Notes under the pieces: model-generated
What the model was told of the DNA's origin: nothing
The model's database searches: none
Seen by the model: only the letters and a program-made list of their open reading frames with translations
Source: a virus
Direction: 5' to 3' (one strand)
IMG/VR virus record: IMGVR_UViG_3300001398_000004
Coordinates: 1 to 64,000 of that record
Length of the DNA: 64,000 bases
Shown here: piece after piece, positions 1 to 10,400 of the stretch
How positions within the stretch are numbered: the first letter of the stretch is position 1
Layout: each line of letters opens with the position of its first letter
Translations under genes and position numbers: made by a program

Positions 1-3000
1 TCTGTCACCGACTCAGTCTTTGACGGGATCATCAATGTCTCGGTTTCGGACGCTGCCGGTGTCACAGACCAGACCCTAGTTGAGACTATTTTCGCTCAGG
101 ACTCTGTAGCGGTCGGGGACCTCACCAACACTTCCTTGGTCTATTCCGTAGCCTTGAGTGACACTGCCTCTCTATCAGACAGTTCGATTGCGGGTATAAT
201 TGAAAGCGCAGACCCGTTCGACGCGGTCAATATCGCAGACGCTGCCTCTACGGACATCTACTACATCAGGGTACTTCAGGACAACCTGGTAGTTTCTGAT
301 AGCGCCGCCCCCACCACCACTCGTGAAGTGTCCCTGAGTACAGACATCTTGGCAGTCTCTGACTCAGTGGCCGCTGAGCCAACTAGCGGGGTACTCGTTT
401 CGGACGTGGTCTCAGGGATCACGGACTCTTTGGCGGTCACGCGATTCGTCGATCGAAGCCCGGCCGATACGATCGTTATCCTAGACCAGGTCTTTATAGG
501 AGAGACTCGTGATGTAGTCATCGGTACGGATTCTGTTTTGGTATCGGACTTCAGTCTAGCCGAAGCGATCAATATCGATGTCGTGGTGACTGACACGATT
601 TTCGCAGTGCTCGACAGCATTGCTCGTGAAACCACTATTTTGCGGGTCTTCAACGATACAGTATCAGTTACAGACGCTGTATCCGCTGCTCGCGGTGGCT
701 TAGTTGATCGCGACCTCATCGACACGATTACTTTTGGGACTGACTCTGTCAAACAGATCCTATGGCCCGGCTTCGATGACGATCTAGATGTCTTTGATAT
801 TGTCCAGGTCGAGAAGATTGGGACCACGCTGGTGGCTGCTTCTGCGGACGGATTCAGCATCACGGTCCCTTTTCAGAGCGAGATCAGCTACGATCATACA
901 GGGGACCTAAGGAACTACCTCTTCCGACCATTGTTGGGTAGTCGTGGAGTGCCCTTCCAGATTGAAGGTGTAACTCCTGTAACAACGACCCTAGCTTCTG
1001 GGGGCTCCGGCACGCTGATCAGTGTGAATGACCCGAACTTCACTACGAATCTCTTTCAAGTGGGATCGGCAACCTTCAATGCCGGCACGGATGTAGGTAG
1101 GTACCTGGCGATCGGCAATGGACGGGTCCCTGGGGTCTACAAGATAGTTGGTGTGCCCAGCTCCACAAGGGTCCAGCTGGATCGCCCACTACAACTAGCG
1201 GATCCAGCTAACGGCACTTTTTCTTGGGTTTTCACCACAGCTATACAGGCTATAACTTTCAGGACTACTAACAAGGTCACCAATCAAGCAGGGTATACCC
1301 TCTCAATTCAAGGTTTGGTGACCAAAGCCGGAGTGCCTTTCGGACTTGCAGCCGATTTTATCACGACGGGTATTCTTGGACCTAAGCTCTTGGGGGTGAC
1401 ACTTTCTGATGAGGGTCAGCTTGTGGTCAATTACGACCAACCCATGCGAACTGACCGGGATATCGTGCTATCCTCCGAGTATACTGTGACCGGTCCGTCT
1501 AGTGTGTCGGTGCGCCAAGTGCAATCCGTTGGCCCATCCACTGTGGCCCTCGATTTGAATGGCCTGAGCAGTGGCTCTTACGCACTCACGATCAATATTG
1601 CGGGTACTCCAAAGGACGTGGCTGGCAATCCTCTAGAGCCTGCTTTCAATCAGGCAGTGTTCACTGGGTCAGTGCCGCTGACCAATCGGAGTATATTCAC
1701 GGATAAGGGCCCGATTTCAAAACCTGCCCTTTCGCTACAAACGGGTACAGGTGTTACGTTCAACAGCGGTGCAGAGGCCACTCTCACGGGTTCGACCCTG
1801 ACTCCTGATCTGATCAATGAATACTTGAATTTTAGCGGCACCCTTCACAACGACGGGACCTATAAGATTACTGGGGTGCTTTCTCCGACGAAGCTCCGCG
1901 TTCAAGCAAGTTTCGTGCTCCCCGATTCGGCGGGCTCTCCGGTCTGGGAGATTTTTGATCCCCGTAACGGTGAGATCGCTGATGACCCCACGGATGTGGG
2001 GGTCTTAGTGAACGGCACTCCTGTGACGCCAGTCGCTGTAGTGGGCCTATTGGGTCAGGTGGTGCTGCCCACAGCTCCCGAACCAAATGACGATGTTAAG
2101 GTCAACTACAGTTGGATGCCGAATCCTACGGTGGACTTCCGTCGATTGAACTCCAAGGAGTTTCGTCTCAATTCCTGGAACGCTGACACCTTGTACGGAA
2201 AGAGCACGAGCCAACACAGGTATCGCTACAACAACACATTGGTTCGGCCCAGTGAATACGCGCCCTTGGATATCCTGGCGACCCTCGATCAACCCGAGAC
2301 CCGAGACCTGTACTACAGGGCTTTCGAACGAGCCTACACGGCGACACTCAATGACCCGTCATCCCTGCTCCTCAACAGCCCAATCCACAAGATCGCTTTC
2401 CCATCAGCTCAAAGGACCATCAACGAGGCTTTCATCACCTATGAGGCCGAGGTTCTCCCTGAGGCTGCAACGCCTGCCTGGGTGAAGCACGGTGCCGGAC
2501 TGACATCAACATCGGCTGGTCTACTCACGGCCACCGATAACACCTCTGGGCCATATCCCGTAGGTCAGACTTTGTTTTGGACTCAAGAGCTGGATCTGAC
2601 CTTCCCGCATGCCTTTGCTCTTTCGTGGAGATTCTACGGAGCTAGCGTTACCGCATACAACGGGGTTTTCTCAGGCCTTGCTGTAGGCTACTCAGATGAC
2701 GCCGTGGCCTATGCGATCGGATTCATTGAGGTCTCTGGGGTCAAGAAGATCGGTTTCCTAAAGCGAGGCTTCGCTGACGACGCTTCGACGGTTGATTCGT
2801 GGATAGGCGGCCTAGACAACCTAAGTGTTTCCACGGGCTTGCCTGTGACTTTCGACTGGAGCGTTCTACACAGCTACCGTCTATTCCGTGATCGAACAGG
2901 CACAATCTCTCTGTACGTAGATGGAGACATCCTGGCTACCTTGCGGGTGACCCCGGATCAGGTCCCTTTCTTGGAAGAAGTCAACGCTCCTTTCAACGAG

Positions 3001-5550
3001 CTACAGGGAGTATTCTTCGGCTCAATCTCTAGGGAAGCTGAGAGTGTATCCGTCTGGGACTTCGTTCGCTATCTTCTTCTGCCAACCAACCCACTTCAGA
3101 CCAGTCCCTCGTCATTTGTCAGCTATGAGGGCAATATCCTACCAGAAGTGGCTAGCCGACCCTGGACTCCGATCGGTTTCCACGGAACAGAGTCCATCGT
3201 CAACAGTCAACTACTGCTTCTGGATTCCACATCAGCCTCAGACGGCTTCACTGCCTCTGAAGTGGGCGGCATAGGCGGTGACTACCGAGGTTTTGTTCGT
3301 CTAGAACCCCTGCTGTCCTCAGCCTCTGAGATTGTGGTGGACGTTGCTCCGCAGCTGCGGACCTACACCTACGGCGTAGACCCCTATGGGTTGACGGTAG
3401 CTGTAGACGACGGCAATCGTTTGATGCAGCTTGCTTTCTTCCCTAGCGCCGCAACCCCCAAGTTTAGTTACGGCGGACGATCTCTCCCGGAGTCTTTCTC
3501 ACCCTATGTCTGGAGTGCCATGGGTGGAGGCTCAGCCTCTATGCTGGGGCGAGTCCTGAGGATTTCAGATACGACCGTGGGTGATGGCAAGGTCTACTTT
3601 ATCGACGATCTCTCCCCTCCTGTTTCTGATAGCCGTGTAGTGTCTTCAGCTACCGACTACATTTTTGAGTTCCGTGTGCAGGTGGTAAGCTACACCACGG
3701 ATGGTGCGGGATTTGCTGGCGTATTCGGTCAAGTTGATGACGGTTCCAGAGCGCTAGGACTCATGTTCGAAGTCATAGCAGGGACTAAGTACGTAACCTT
3801 CAATTCTGAAGGAGTGCCCCTGGGCAGTTCAGCCAGATTCGCATTCAATTGGAATGACGGTCAACCCCACACCTATCGCTTCGTTAAGAGCACGGGTGGA
3901 GACCTAGTCACGCTGTTCATTGATGCTGTGTTCGTCGGCACGGTGGCATACCATTTGTTTACGGCGACCGGTGGCACGGCCACCGTCTCATTCGGATCGT
4001 CATCGCCTCTAAGTGCGGGGGCTCTTTCGCAGGTGGACTGGCACTACTGCAACGTCTGGCGAACCCGGACCGATTTGAAGCACTATGTGGGCCTCTGGAA
4101 GGGCTATGATGCAGACAGTCTGACTGGGTACCACCTCCCTCTCAAAACCTCAGGACGAGGCGCTCAAATCGTAGGCAATGCCTTAGGGGACAGCCTTGCT
4201 AGCTTCATTGCTGACGGGGTCACCTCTGGGGACACCCTAGTCATTGACGAGGGGCCCAATAAAGGCGTGTATGCCATTGCAGCCGTTTCGGGAGCTACGA
4301 CTCTGACCATCGTTGGAACGTGGCCCTTGAACCCCACACTGACTAGTTACCGCATTGTCAGCGAAGTCGACTGGACTGCCCAGCACAAGTACCGTTTGAT
4401 CAAGGACTCTTCGGGTTTGGTCAGCGTGCTCTACGAGAACGCTACGGATCCTATCATCCAGGTTGGGTACAATTCAATTGATTTGCCGGCCAGTGGCACG
4501 GGTCTTGTTCAGGCGGTGTCCAATGGGATTCCGTCGATTGTATTCGGTTCCTTCAACTCGGAGAACCTTGTCCAATCCTCTTGGGATTTCGTACGATACG
4601 GCATCTCTAGGTCGGCGACCGAGATCACTGCGGCCCCACACCACCAATTCCTCAATCAGAGGAATGTCATGGAGTCCCCAGAGCGCTTGACGACTCTGCT
4701 CTCCCACACACTTACAGACTTCTCCTCAAGCTCTACGGGTATTGTCCCGAAGAAAGCCCCGGAATTCCTCACTAATACGAATCTCCCTGCCTATACCCGG
4801 CTCAATGAGGGGACTCCTTTGGTGCCTAGCACGCAGGATTACCAGGTCAGGAGCCCAACTCCCGTCAAGGAGTTCGTGTCAGCTCTGAACATGCCGCAAG
4901 ACGTGCTCAATACAGCCAGCTTCACCCTCAATGACGGATCTGTTAGATACCGCCTCATCGTACCCGAGGGGGTCCTGTACTCCGCCTTGGATGTGATCGA
5001 AGAGTCTTCTGGGGAAGAGGCTCTGATTACTCCATTTGGAGATGAGGACGGCCATAGCTTTAGCGGATTCAACTACCAGAAGGAAGTCTGCCTTGAATAC
5101 TCTGCCAATGTTCTCCCTGAGAACGATATTGCGGCCCCAACTCCCTGGATTCGTCAAAGCGATAACCCAGGCCAAGTTACGGCCTCAGTGGCTGGTGGTA
5201 TTTTGACATACAGCACCACGGGCTCGGCCACGGTCTACAAGAACAACACGACGTTGCCGGATGCCCCGGGTCTACAGACAGAGGTTAAGTTCCGCCTTAA
5301 GCTGTTGGCCGACGCCACCTTAGGCACGGGGGACACTCAGGTACGCTTTGGTCTTTCGGCTCCTGGACTAACTTTGGCCCTGGCTTTTGTGACCACGCCT
5401 CATGCTGAGAGGTACGTCATGGCTGTTGACCTAAATAACGGAAATAATCTGGGGTCGGTTAGCTTCGACTTCCTCGATGGGGCCTACCATACCTACAGAA
5501 TCGTTAGGGATCCTGGGGCGGGCGTGGTTCGGGTATCCATCGACTCATGA
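1..5550 (+). CDS. Giant tail/adhesin-type protein with LamG-like modules (5' end outside window, 3' truncated)
   Basis: The reading frame is open from base 1, so the true start lies upstream and the visible part is about 1849 residues. The first ~260 residues are degenerate Asp/Ser/Val repeats (DSV-VSD pattern, about 37-40 residues each). Next come an Ig-like segment resembling SbsA/Big_5 domains (around nt 1380-1665) and at least four modules opening with a YE-x-N-x-LPE-type motif (near nt 2431, 3115, 3461 and 5090). These modules contain HSYRLFRD and YVDG-type strands typical of concanavalin/LamG-like sandwiches. The last module stops at VSIDS, exactly where its siblings read on into a VDG strand, so about a third of it is missing. 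A role in host-surface binding is inferred. The truncation lies beside an HNH remnant. Confidence 0.8.
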   Translation, partial: SVTDSVFDGIINVSVSDAAGVTDQTLVETIFAQDSVAVGDLTNTSLVYSVALSDTASLSDSSIAGIIESADPFDAVNIADAASTDIYYIRVLQDNLVVSDSAAPTTTREVSLSTDILAVSDSVAAEPTSGVLVSDVVSGITDSLAVTRFVDRSPADTIVILDQVFIGETRDVVIGTDSVLVSDFSLAEAINIDVVVTDTIFAVLDSIARETTILRVFNDTVSVTDAVSAARGGLVDRDLIDTITFGTDSVKQILWPGFDDDLDVFDIVQVEKIGTTLVAASADGFSITVPFQSEISYDHTGDLRNYLFRPLLGSRGVPFQIEGVTPVTTTLASGGSGTLISVNDPNFTTNLFQVGSATFNAGTDVGRYLAIGNGRVPGVYKIVGVPSSTRVQLDRPLQLADPANGTFSWVFTTAIQAITFRTTNKVTNQAGYTLSIQGLVTKAGVPFGLAADFITTGILGPKLLGVTLSDEGQLVVNYDQPMRTDRDIVLSSEYTVTGPSSVSVRQVQSVGPSTVALDLNGLSSGSYALTINIAGTPKDVAGNPLEPAFNQAVFTGSVPLTNRSIFTDKGPISKPALSLQTGTGVTFNSGAEATLTGSTLTPDLINEYLNFSGTLHNDGTYKITGVLSPTKLRVQASFVLPDSAGSPVWEIFDPRNGEIADDPTDVGVLVNGTPVTPVAVVGLLGQVVLPTAPEPNDDVKVNYSWMPNPTVDFRRLNSKEFRLNSWNADTLYGKSTSQHRYRYNNTLVRPSEYAPLDILATLDQPETRDLYYRAFERAYTATLNDPSSLLLNSPIHKIAFPSAQRTINEAFITYEAEVLPEAATPAWVKHGAGLTSTSAGLLTATDNTSGPYPVGQTLFWTQELDLTFPHAFALSWRFYGASVTAYNGVFSGLAVGYSDDAVAYAIGFIEVSGVKKIGFLKRGFADDASTVDSWIGGLDNLSVSTGLPVTFDWSVLHSYRLFRDRTGTISLYVDGDILATLRVTPDQVPFLEEVNAPFNELQGVFFGSISREAESVSVWDFVRYLLLPTNPLQTSPSSFVSYEGNILPEVASRPWTPIGFHGTESIVNSQLLLLDSTSASDGFTASEVGGIGGDYRGFVRLEPLLSSASEIVVDVAPQLRTYTYGVDPYGLTVAVDDGNRLMQLAFFPSAATPKFSYGGRSLPESFSPYVWSAMGGGSASMLGRVLRISDTTVGDGKVYFIDDLSPPVSDSRVVSSATDYIFEFRVQVVSYTTDGAGFAGVFGQVDDGSRALGLMFEVIAGTKYVTFNSEGVPLGSSARFAFNWNDGQPHTYRFVKSTGGDLVTLFIDAVFVGTVAYHLFTATGGTATVSFGSSSPLSAGALSQVDWHYCNVWRTRTDLKHYVGLWKGYDADSLTGYHLPLKTSGRGAQIVGNALGDSLASFIADGVTSGDTLVIDEGPNKGVYAIAAVSGATTLTIVGTWPLNPTLTSYRIVSEVDWTAQHKYRLIKDSSGLVSVLYENATDPIIQVGYNSIDLPASGTGLVQAVSNGIPSIVFGSFNSENLVQSSWDFVRYGISRSATEITAAPHHQFLNQRNVMESPERLTTLLSHTLTDFSSSSTGIVPKKAPEFLTNTNLPAYTRLNEGTPLVPSTQDYQVRSPTPVKEFVSALNMPQDVLNTASFTLNDGSVRYRLIVPEGVLYSALDVIEESSGEEALITPFGDEDGHSFSGFNYQKEVCLEYSANVLPENDIAAPTPWIRQSDNPGQVTASVAGGILTYSTTGSATVYKNNTTLPDAPGLQTEVKFRLKLLADATLGTGDTQVRFGLSAPGLTLALAFVTTPHAERYVMAVDLNNGNNLGSVSFDFLDGAYHTYRIVRDPGAGVVRVSIDS

Positions 5551-5563
5551 AATCCTGGACTAA

Positions 5564-5665
5564 ATGTGGTTAACCGCAGAAGCAGAGATACTCGCTGAAG
5601 CTGCGAAATGCGAAGTTATTTGTGCCAACTGTCATAGGGCTAGGACTTACGCCCGTAAGCAATAG
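5564..5665 (+). pseudogene. C-terminal remnant of an HNH homing endonuclease
   Basis: A 33-codon frame from ATG 5564 to TAG 5663-5665 ends in AKCEVICANCHRARTYARKQ. This is the characteristic C-terminus of phage/bacterial HNH endonucleases, with the second zinc-binding CxxCH and the catalytic His region. The N-terminal half with the other CxxC and HH residues is absent, and the frame differs from the preceding gene. It lies immediately after the truncated end of the giant tail gene, which suggests one deletion removed the 3' end of that gene and the 5' part of the endonuclease. It is unlikely to be functional. A tiny expressed peptide cannot be excluded, but no Shine-Dalgarno sequence is evident. 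Confidence 0.75.
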
Positions 5666-5673
5666 GACCCGTC

Positions 5674-7404
5674 ATGACCGCCACTGCTCTAATCCAGTTA
5701 ACGCAAGCTACCAACATTGGTCCGAACGGCCAGTCCCTGATTGGCGTTGTCGGGACCGCTGTGACGCTTTCGAATACGGACAACACGGGTGTGGCTTCCT
5801 GGCAAATAGACCTTGTCTACGCGGATCCCTCTAGTGCCCTAGTCCCAGCCACACCCTATGCTTTCAACAATTCTAGTGCCACACCTACCCTAACCTTCAC
5901 TCCTGATGTGTCGGGTTGCTATCGCCTCGTCCTAAAGGTGTGGGGTGTGGCCAATCGTGTGGGTACTCCTACGGACTTGGACATCCGTATCTTTGGGGTA
6001 AAGGAAGCCAACGGAACTCTGGTACCTCCGGCTCAGGTATTCCCTCAGCCTTTGCCTGTGCCCGCCTCTGGTAAGCCGGGGGCCAAGCCATCGGAGTACA
6101 ACTTCGATGGCGTCCCGAACGGCGCTGGCTGGGCGGGGAATGGGTCCAATGATGGATTGTTGAACAACACTCTCAGGATAGTTGATGCGATCAACACCAA
6201 AAGCACACACACTCTATACGTGGACGTGGACACAACGGTGCCGTTCGCTCTTCAAACAGGCAGTAAGGGTCTACCGTTTTCAAGCATTGACGACGCCTTT
6301 TCACTGATAGGCTCAAACTCTGGCACGGCTACTAATTGGTATGTCATGGTCGGGCCTGGACAGTACCCCTCATCGGGTACCACGATCAATGGCGGAAATG
6401 GTACGATCTGTAGGAACATCTGGGTTGAGGGCTCTAAGGGAACTGTCCTTGGTAGTGGGGGGTCTAACACTTTCTACTGGTCGTCCTCAGAGGCCGCTAA
6501 CAACACACTGTCTTTCAGCAACCTGACCCTCAACATCAAGCTAGATGCGTTTGCTAGTACGACTGAGTCGGGTGTGACGCACACCATCGAATTCCACAAT
6601 GTCATTGCTACTGCTGGCACCATTCACACAGACTTCACAAGTGACCCCGTCCTAATTTTGGCCTATGGGACGATGGCTGCTAACCCGACCAACACATACA
6701 TCAGCACTACTTGTCAGTTCGGAGAGATTAGGGCCACGACTGGCAATATTATTTTGAGAGGTTCCAGCTTCAACAGTATCGAAACTGCCACTGATACTGG
6801 GGAGATCATCTGCCAGGACTGCTATTGCCCGTCTACTACCACATCGGATGGCATCTATTCCCACAATATCACATTGGGGAACACTCTGTTCGCGGGTACG
6901 ATCGGAGCTACTGTCCAGATAAACACAGGATTCACCACATTCGGTGCGCTGACTATAGACAGCCCGACTTTTGCATCAATCGTCGCGCACAACGTAGCCG
7001 TCAACAATGGCTTCAACAATATCCGTAGCTTGTACGGAGATGAGCTGGCCATTGAGGGCGCCACACTTCAGATCACCTCAACGGGCACGGTCCCGTTAGT
7101 GACCCTAGATATTAGGGGCCTGCCCTCTGAGGTCGCCATTGCCGTTCGCGCTGTTGTGGCTGCTTTCTCCACAGGGTACACGAGCATCTATGAGTGGGAG
7201 GCAATATTCCTGAAAACCAGCGGTAGCGTGTCTGTAGGAGGTCAAGGAGCCGGGAACTCCGGCTCCAATGGAAAGTACGGTAATAACGCCTCCACCCTGA
7301 ACTTCTCTTCGAATTCTAACAACATTGTCCTGAGTGAGTTTTGCGCCAGTTCTCAGAACTTCTCCTGGCACACGGTATTGTACTTCTCGTTCTCTCACTC
7401 TTAA
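5674..7404 (+). CDS. Tail fibre/tailspike-like protein with predicted beta-helix region
   Basis: 576 residues starting at ATG 5674, nine bases after the HNH remnant. The N-terminal ~120 residues are a small beta domain. After a Pro/Gly-rich linker (around residues 125-165) comes a segment reading like a pectate-lyase-type right-handed beta-helix: LYVDVDTTVPFALQ, then KGLPFSSIDDAF, VMVGPGQY, and many short NNTLSFSNLTL-type strands. The opening resembles tail proteins that begin with a numeric data-series style fold (T-G-S-KGLPFSSI). No catalytic site is recognisable. The neighbours are tail proteins, so a receptor-binding or structural role is inferred. Confidence 0.7.
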   Translation: MTATALIQLTQATNIGPNGQSLIGVVGTAVTLSNTDNTGVASWQIDLVYADPSSALVPATPYAFNNSSATPTLTFTPDVSGCYRLVLKVWGVANRVGTPTDLDIRIFGVKEANGTLVPPAQVFPQPLPVPASGKPGAKPSEYNFDGVPNGAGWAGNGSNDGLLNNTLRIVDAINTKSTHTLYVDVDTTVPFALQTGSKGLPFSSIDDAFSLIGSNSGTATNWYVMVGPGQYPSSGTTINGGNGTICRNIWVEGSKGTVLGSGGSNTFYWSSSEAANNTLSFSNLTLNIKLDAFASTTESGVTHTIEFHNVIATAGTIHTDFTSDPVLILAYGTMAANPTNTYISTTCQFGEIRATTGNIILRGSSFNSIETATDTGEIICQDCYCPSTTTSDGIYSHNITLGNTLFAGTIGATVQINTGFTTFGALTIDSPTFASIVAHNVAVNNGFNNIRSLYGDELAIEGATLQITSTGTVPLVTLDIRGLPSEVAIAVRAVVAAFSTGYTSIYEWEAIFLKTSGSVSVGGQGAGNSGSNGKYGNNASTLNFSSNSNNIVLSEFCASSQNFSWHTVLYFSFSHS

Positions 7405-7487
7405 CCAGGGGCTGCCTAAATTTAGATGCTGACGCTTGCTAAATACCAGACTGTCGAACAGCCTCCAGGCCTTCAAATGGGGCGCTT

Positions 7488-10400
7488 GTGAGCGGCTTTG
7501 CAGGTTCCGGATGGGGTGAAGGGCCCTGGGGCGGAAGTACGCTCGATGATGTCAGTAGTGGCAGCACAATCGACGTAGTCAGTGGGGACACGCTTACGAT
7601 CACAGACTCCTACAGCGTCCCTCTTCGTGTACAGGACGCCGTAGGGACAACGAAATTCTCGGTAAGGGTAGATTTCTCTCAAGACCTCGACATTACATAC
7701 CCAGCGCTGTCTCTGACTTCGAACTACACCATCCCTGGGCTGACAGTTCTAAGTGTCACGATCCTAAGCCTCTCCCAGGTGCTACTGGCGACAACTCCAG
7801 CCCAGCTACCGATCATTTATACGGTCACCGTCGGGGATGCTGTCTCCCTCAATGGGGATATCCTAGGTGTGGATGACCATGCCGACTTCAATGGCTTCAT
7901 TCTAATCCCCACTTTCTTGGCAGGGGCTGAATCTTCGACGAAGGTAGAACTGATCTTCTCCACGGCGATGACGGTTAATTCCGCCCTCACGTCGACCGCC
8001 AGCTACAAGATTCAGGCAACAGACGGGGATGCCATCATTCCCATCCTGTCAGCTGCTGTTTCGGGCCCTTTGCCTCGTCAAAGGGTTACCCTTATATTGG
8101 GTACTCCCCTGACTTCGAAACAGTACTACGCGGTAACTGTCGCAAATACCGTGACTGACGTCTTGGGCTTAAACGTAGTCCCCAACATGTACATCATGCA
8201 ATGGGCTGATATGACTCAGCCTGTTTTCATTGCACCTCTTGAAATACCAGTCAAGGACTTTTCAGGGGAAATACATGGGGGTCTTCTAGGCAATCCCGAT
8301 GGTCAGGTCTTCTTCTCGCCTGCGTTTGAGACGGTCGGAGCGACCTCGACGATCGAGCTTGAGCAGCTATCGGTCTGTACCAAAGCTTACGACGAATACA
8401 CGATTCCCGCTCCCCCTGACCCCATCCCGTTGATGACCTTCTCTCCTGGGTCTCAGTCTGTCATTGGGCCTAGCACAGTTCTGTGGGCTCCTGCGTGGCG
8501 GCTAGGTCAGGTTCAGATGACCTTGGGACGCAACGAGGTGGACCAGATACAGTCAGCTAATGATGGGCCTGTCTATGGAACTCTGGTAGAGACCATCGAT
8601 ATCACTAGGGCCTCGTTCTTGAATGATTCGCGTTGGAGCACCTTCCCCGGCTCTATCGCATTTAGGACTGCAGACAACAAGACTAGCATAGGCCCAGGGC
8701 CGACTTCGTTACGAACTCTGGATTGGCCAAAGATTGTCATTGGCGATGAGATTGACATCGACGACGATGTCAATCTAAGAAGTGGTCTAGACCCACTGCT
8801 CAATGACGTAATCTCTGTCTCAGACGTGGTAACCACAGGTGTCCTAGCTGTTGATATCGAAGACGTTGTCAATGTGTCGGATGTGCTCACACCTACCACC
8901 CAATACGTTAGGTTCGCGAACGACAGCGTTTTCACAACGGACGTTGCTGAGACCGCGATCCAAACTTACAATATCATTGCTTCGGACGCAATAGACATTT
9001 CTTCGGACTCGATCAGCCGCACTACGTTCCAGGTCTTTAGTGTGGCCACCAACGACACAGTATCGACTTCGGACTCGATCAGCCTCACTACGTCCCGGGT
9101 CTTTAGTGTGGTTGCCAACGACACAGTATCGACTTCGGACTCGATCACGATCGGATCTGTCATTGACATATTCATGTTGGATTCGGTTTCGATCACGGAC
9201 TCGATCACTATCGTATCCCACGGAATCATTGACAAGTCAGGGTCGGATTCGATTTCGATCACAGATTCAACGATCAGCGACAACGGACTCGTATCCCAAG
9301 TGTTGCAGGTCTCCGGCAACAAGCTGGTGAATTCGCAGGGGCAGACGGTGATCCTGCGCGGCTTCTCATTCTCGTCAACCGAGACTAGGCCGGTGCAGAC
9401 CTCGACATTCTACGAGCCAATCGCTCCGACGATTGCAGGATTGGGGGCGCGTGCAGGTGCGAACTTTATGCGTATCCCGCTCAACCAAGCCGCATGGCTT
9501 GGCACGGTCACGAACGCTGGGATCTCCGGCGCACCGTACCGCAGTGCTATAGTAAATCTCGTAGCTCAGGTGCGTGCATATGGGCTGTATGCTTTGGTCG
9601 ATCTGCACTGGAACGACCCGCAACCCACAGCCTCGTTTACGCCTAATGCTGCCGCTCAACAGGTTATGGCTAACCGGGACGCGACTGGTGGCACCACGGA
9701 CTCGCGAGCATTCTGGACCTCGGTCGCCAACACGTTCAAGTCTGATACAGGTGTCATCTTTGATCTCTACAACGAGCCCCATGATATTACGTGGGCGCAG
9801 TGGCTCAGTGGTGGAGCGACGCAAACGAACTACCTGAGCGATGCCTCAGGCACTCTAGCGTTCTCATGGACGACCGCGGGTATGCAGGAACTGCTGAACG
9901 CGGTTCGCGCTACGGGCGCTACGAACGTCTGTGTCGCCAATGGCATCGGCTGGGCCAACGCGCTAGGTCAAGACGAATACGACACTACTGGCAACCCTTC
10001 GCTAGGCTGGCTCTCGCACAAACCAACAGACGCGACAGGCAATCTAATGGCCGGCTGCCATCTCTATTCAGGGCAGCCTTATTCAAGCATACCAGCTACA
10101 GCAGATCAACCCTTCTCAACAACAGCGGCTGCGGCAGTGCTTACCGTCGCTGCCTCCTATCCTGTCTTGATTGGCGAGTACGGCGACAAGGTCGGCTCGC
10201 TCATTCCCTACGCCCCAGCGTTGCTTGAATGGGCGGAGCGCAACGGCCTCTCGCACGCGGCTTGGACATTTAACAACTTTGGTGATCCAGAGAACGTCTT
10301 GCTGACGGCCTACAACGCTAGCACGCAGCCATACGAAGTCGTGCCGAATGCTGGTGAAGGTGCCTTCGTGCTTCCGTACATCCGAGCCCGCCGAAGAATC

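Noticed and set aside
5674-7404. Continuation of the truncated tail gene after an intron
   Set aside because: The downstream protein starts with its own ATG and a different fold, with no LamG-like strand resuming where the upstream module stops; deletion fits better than an intron.
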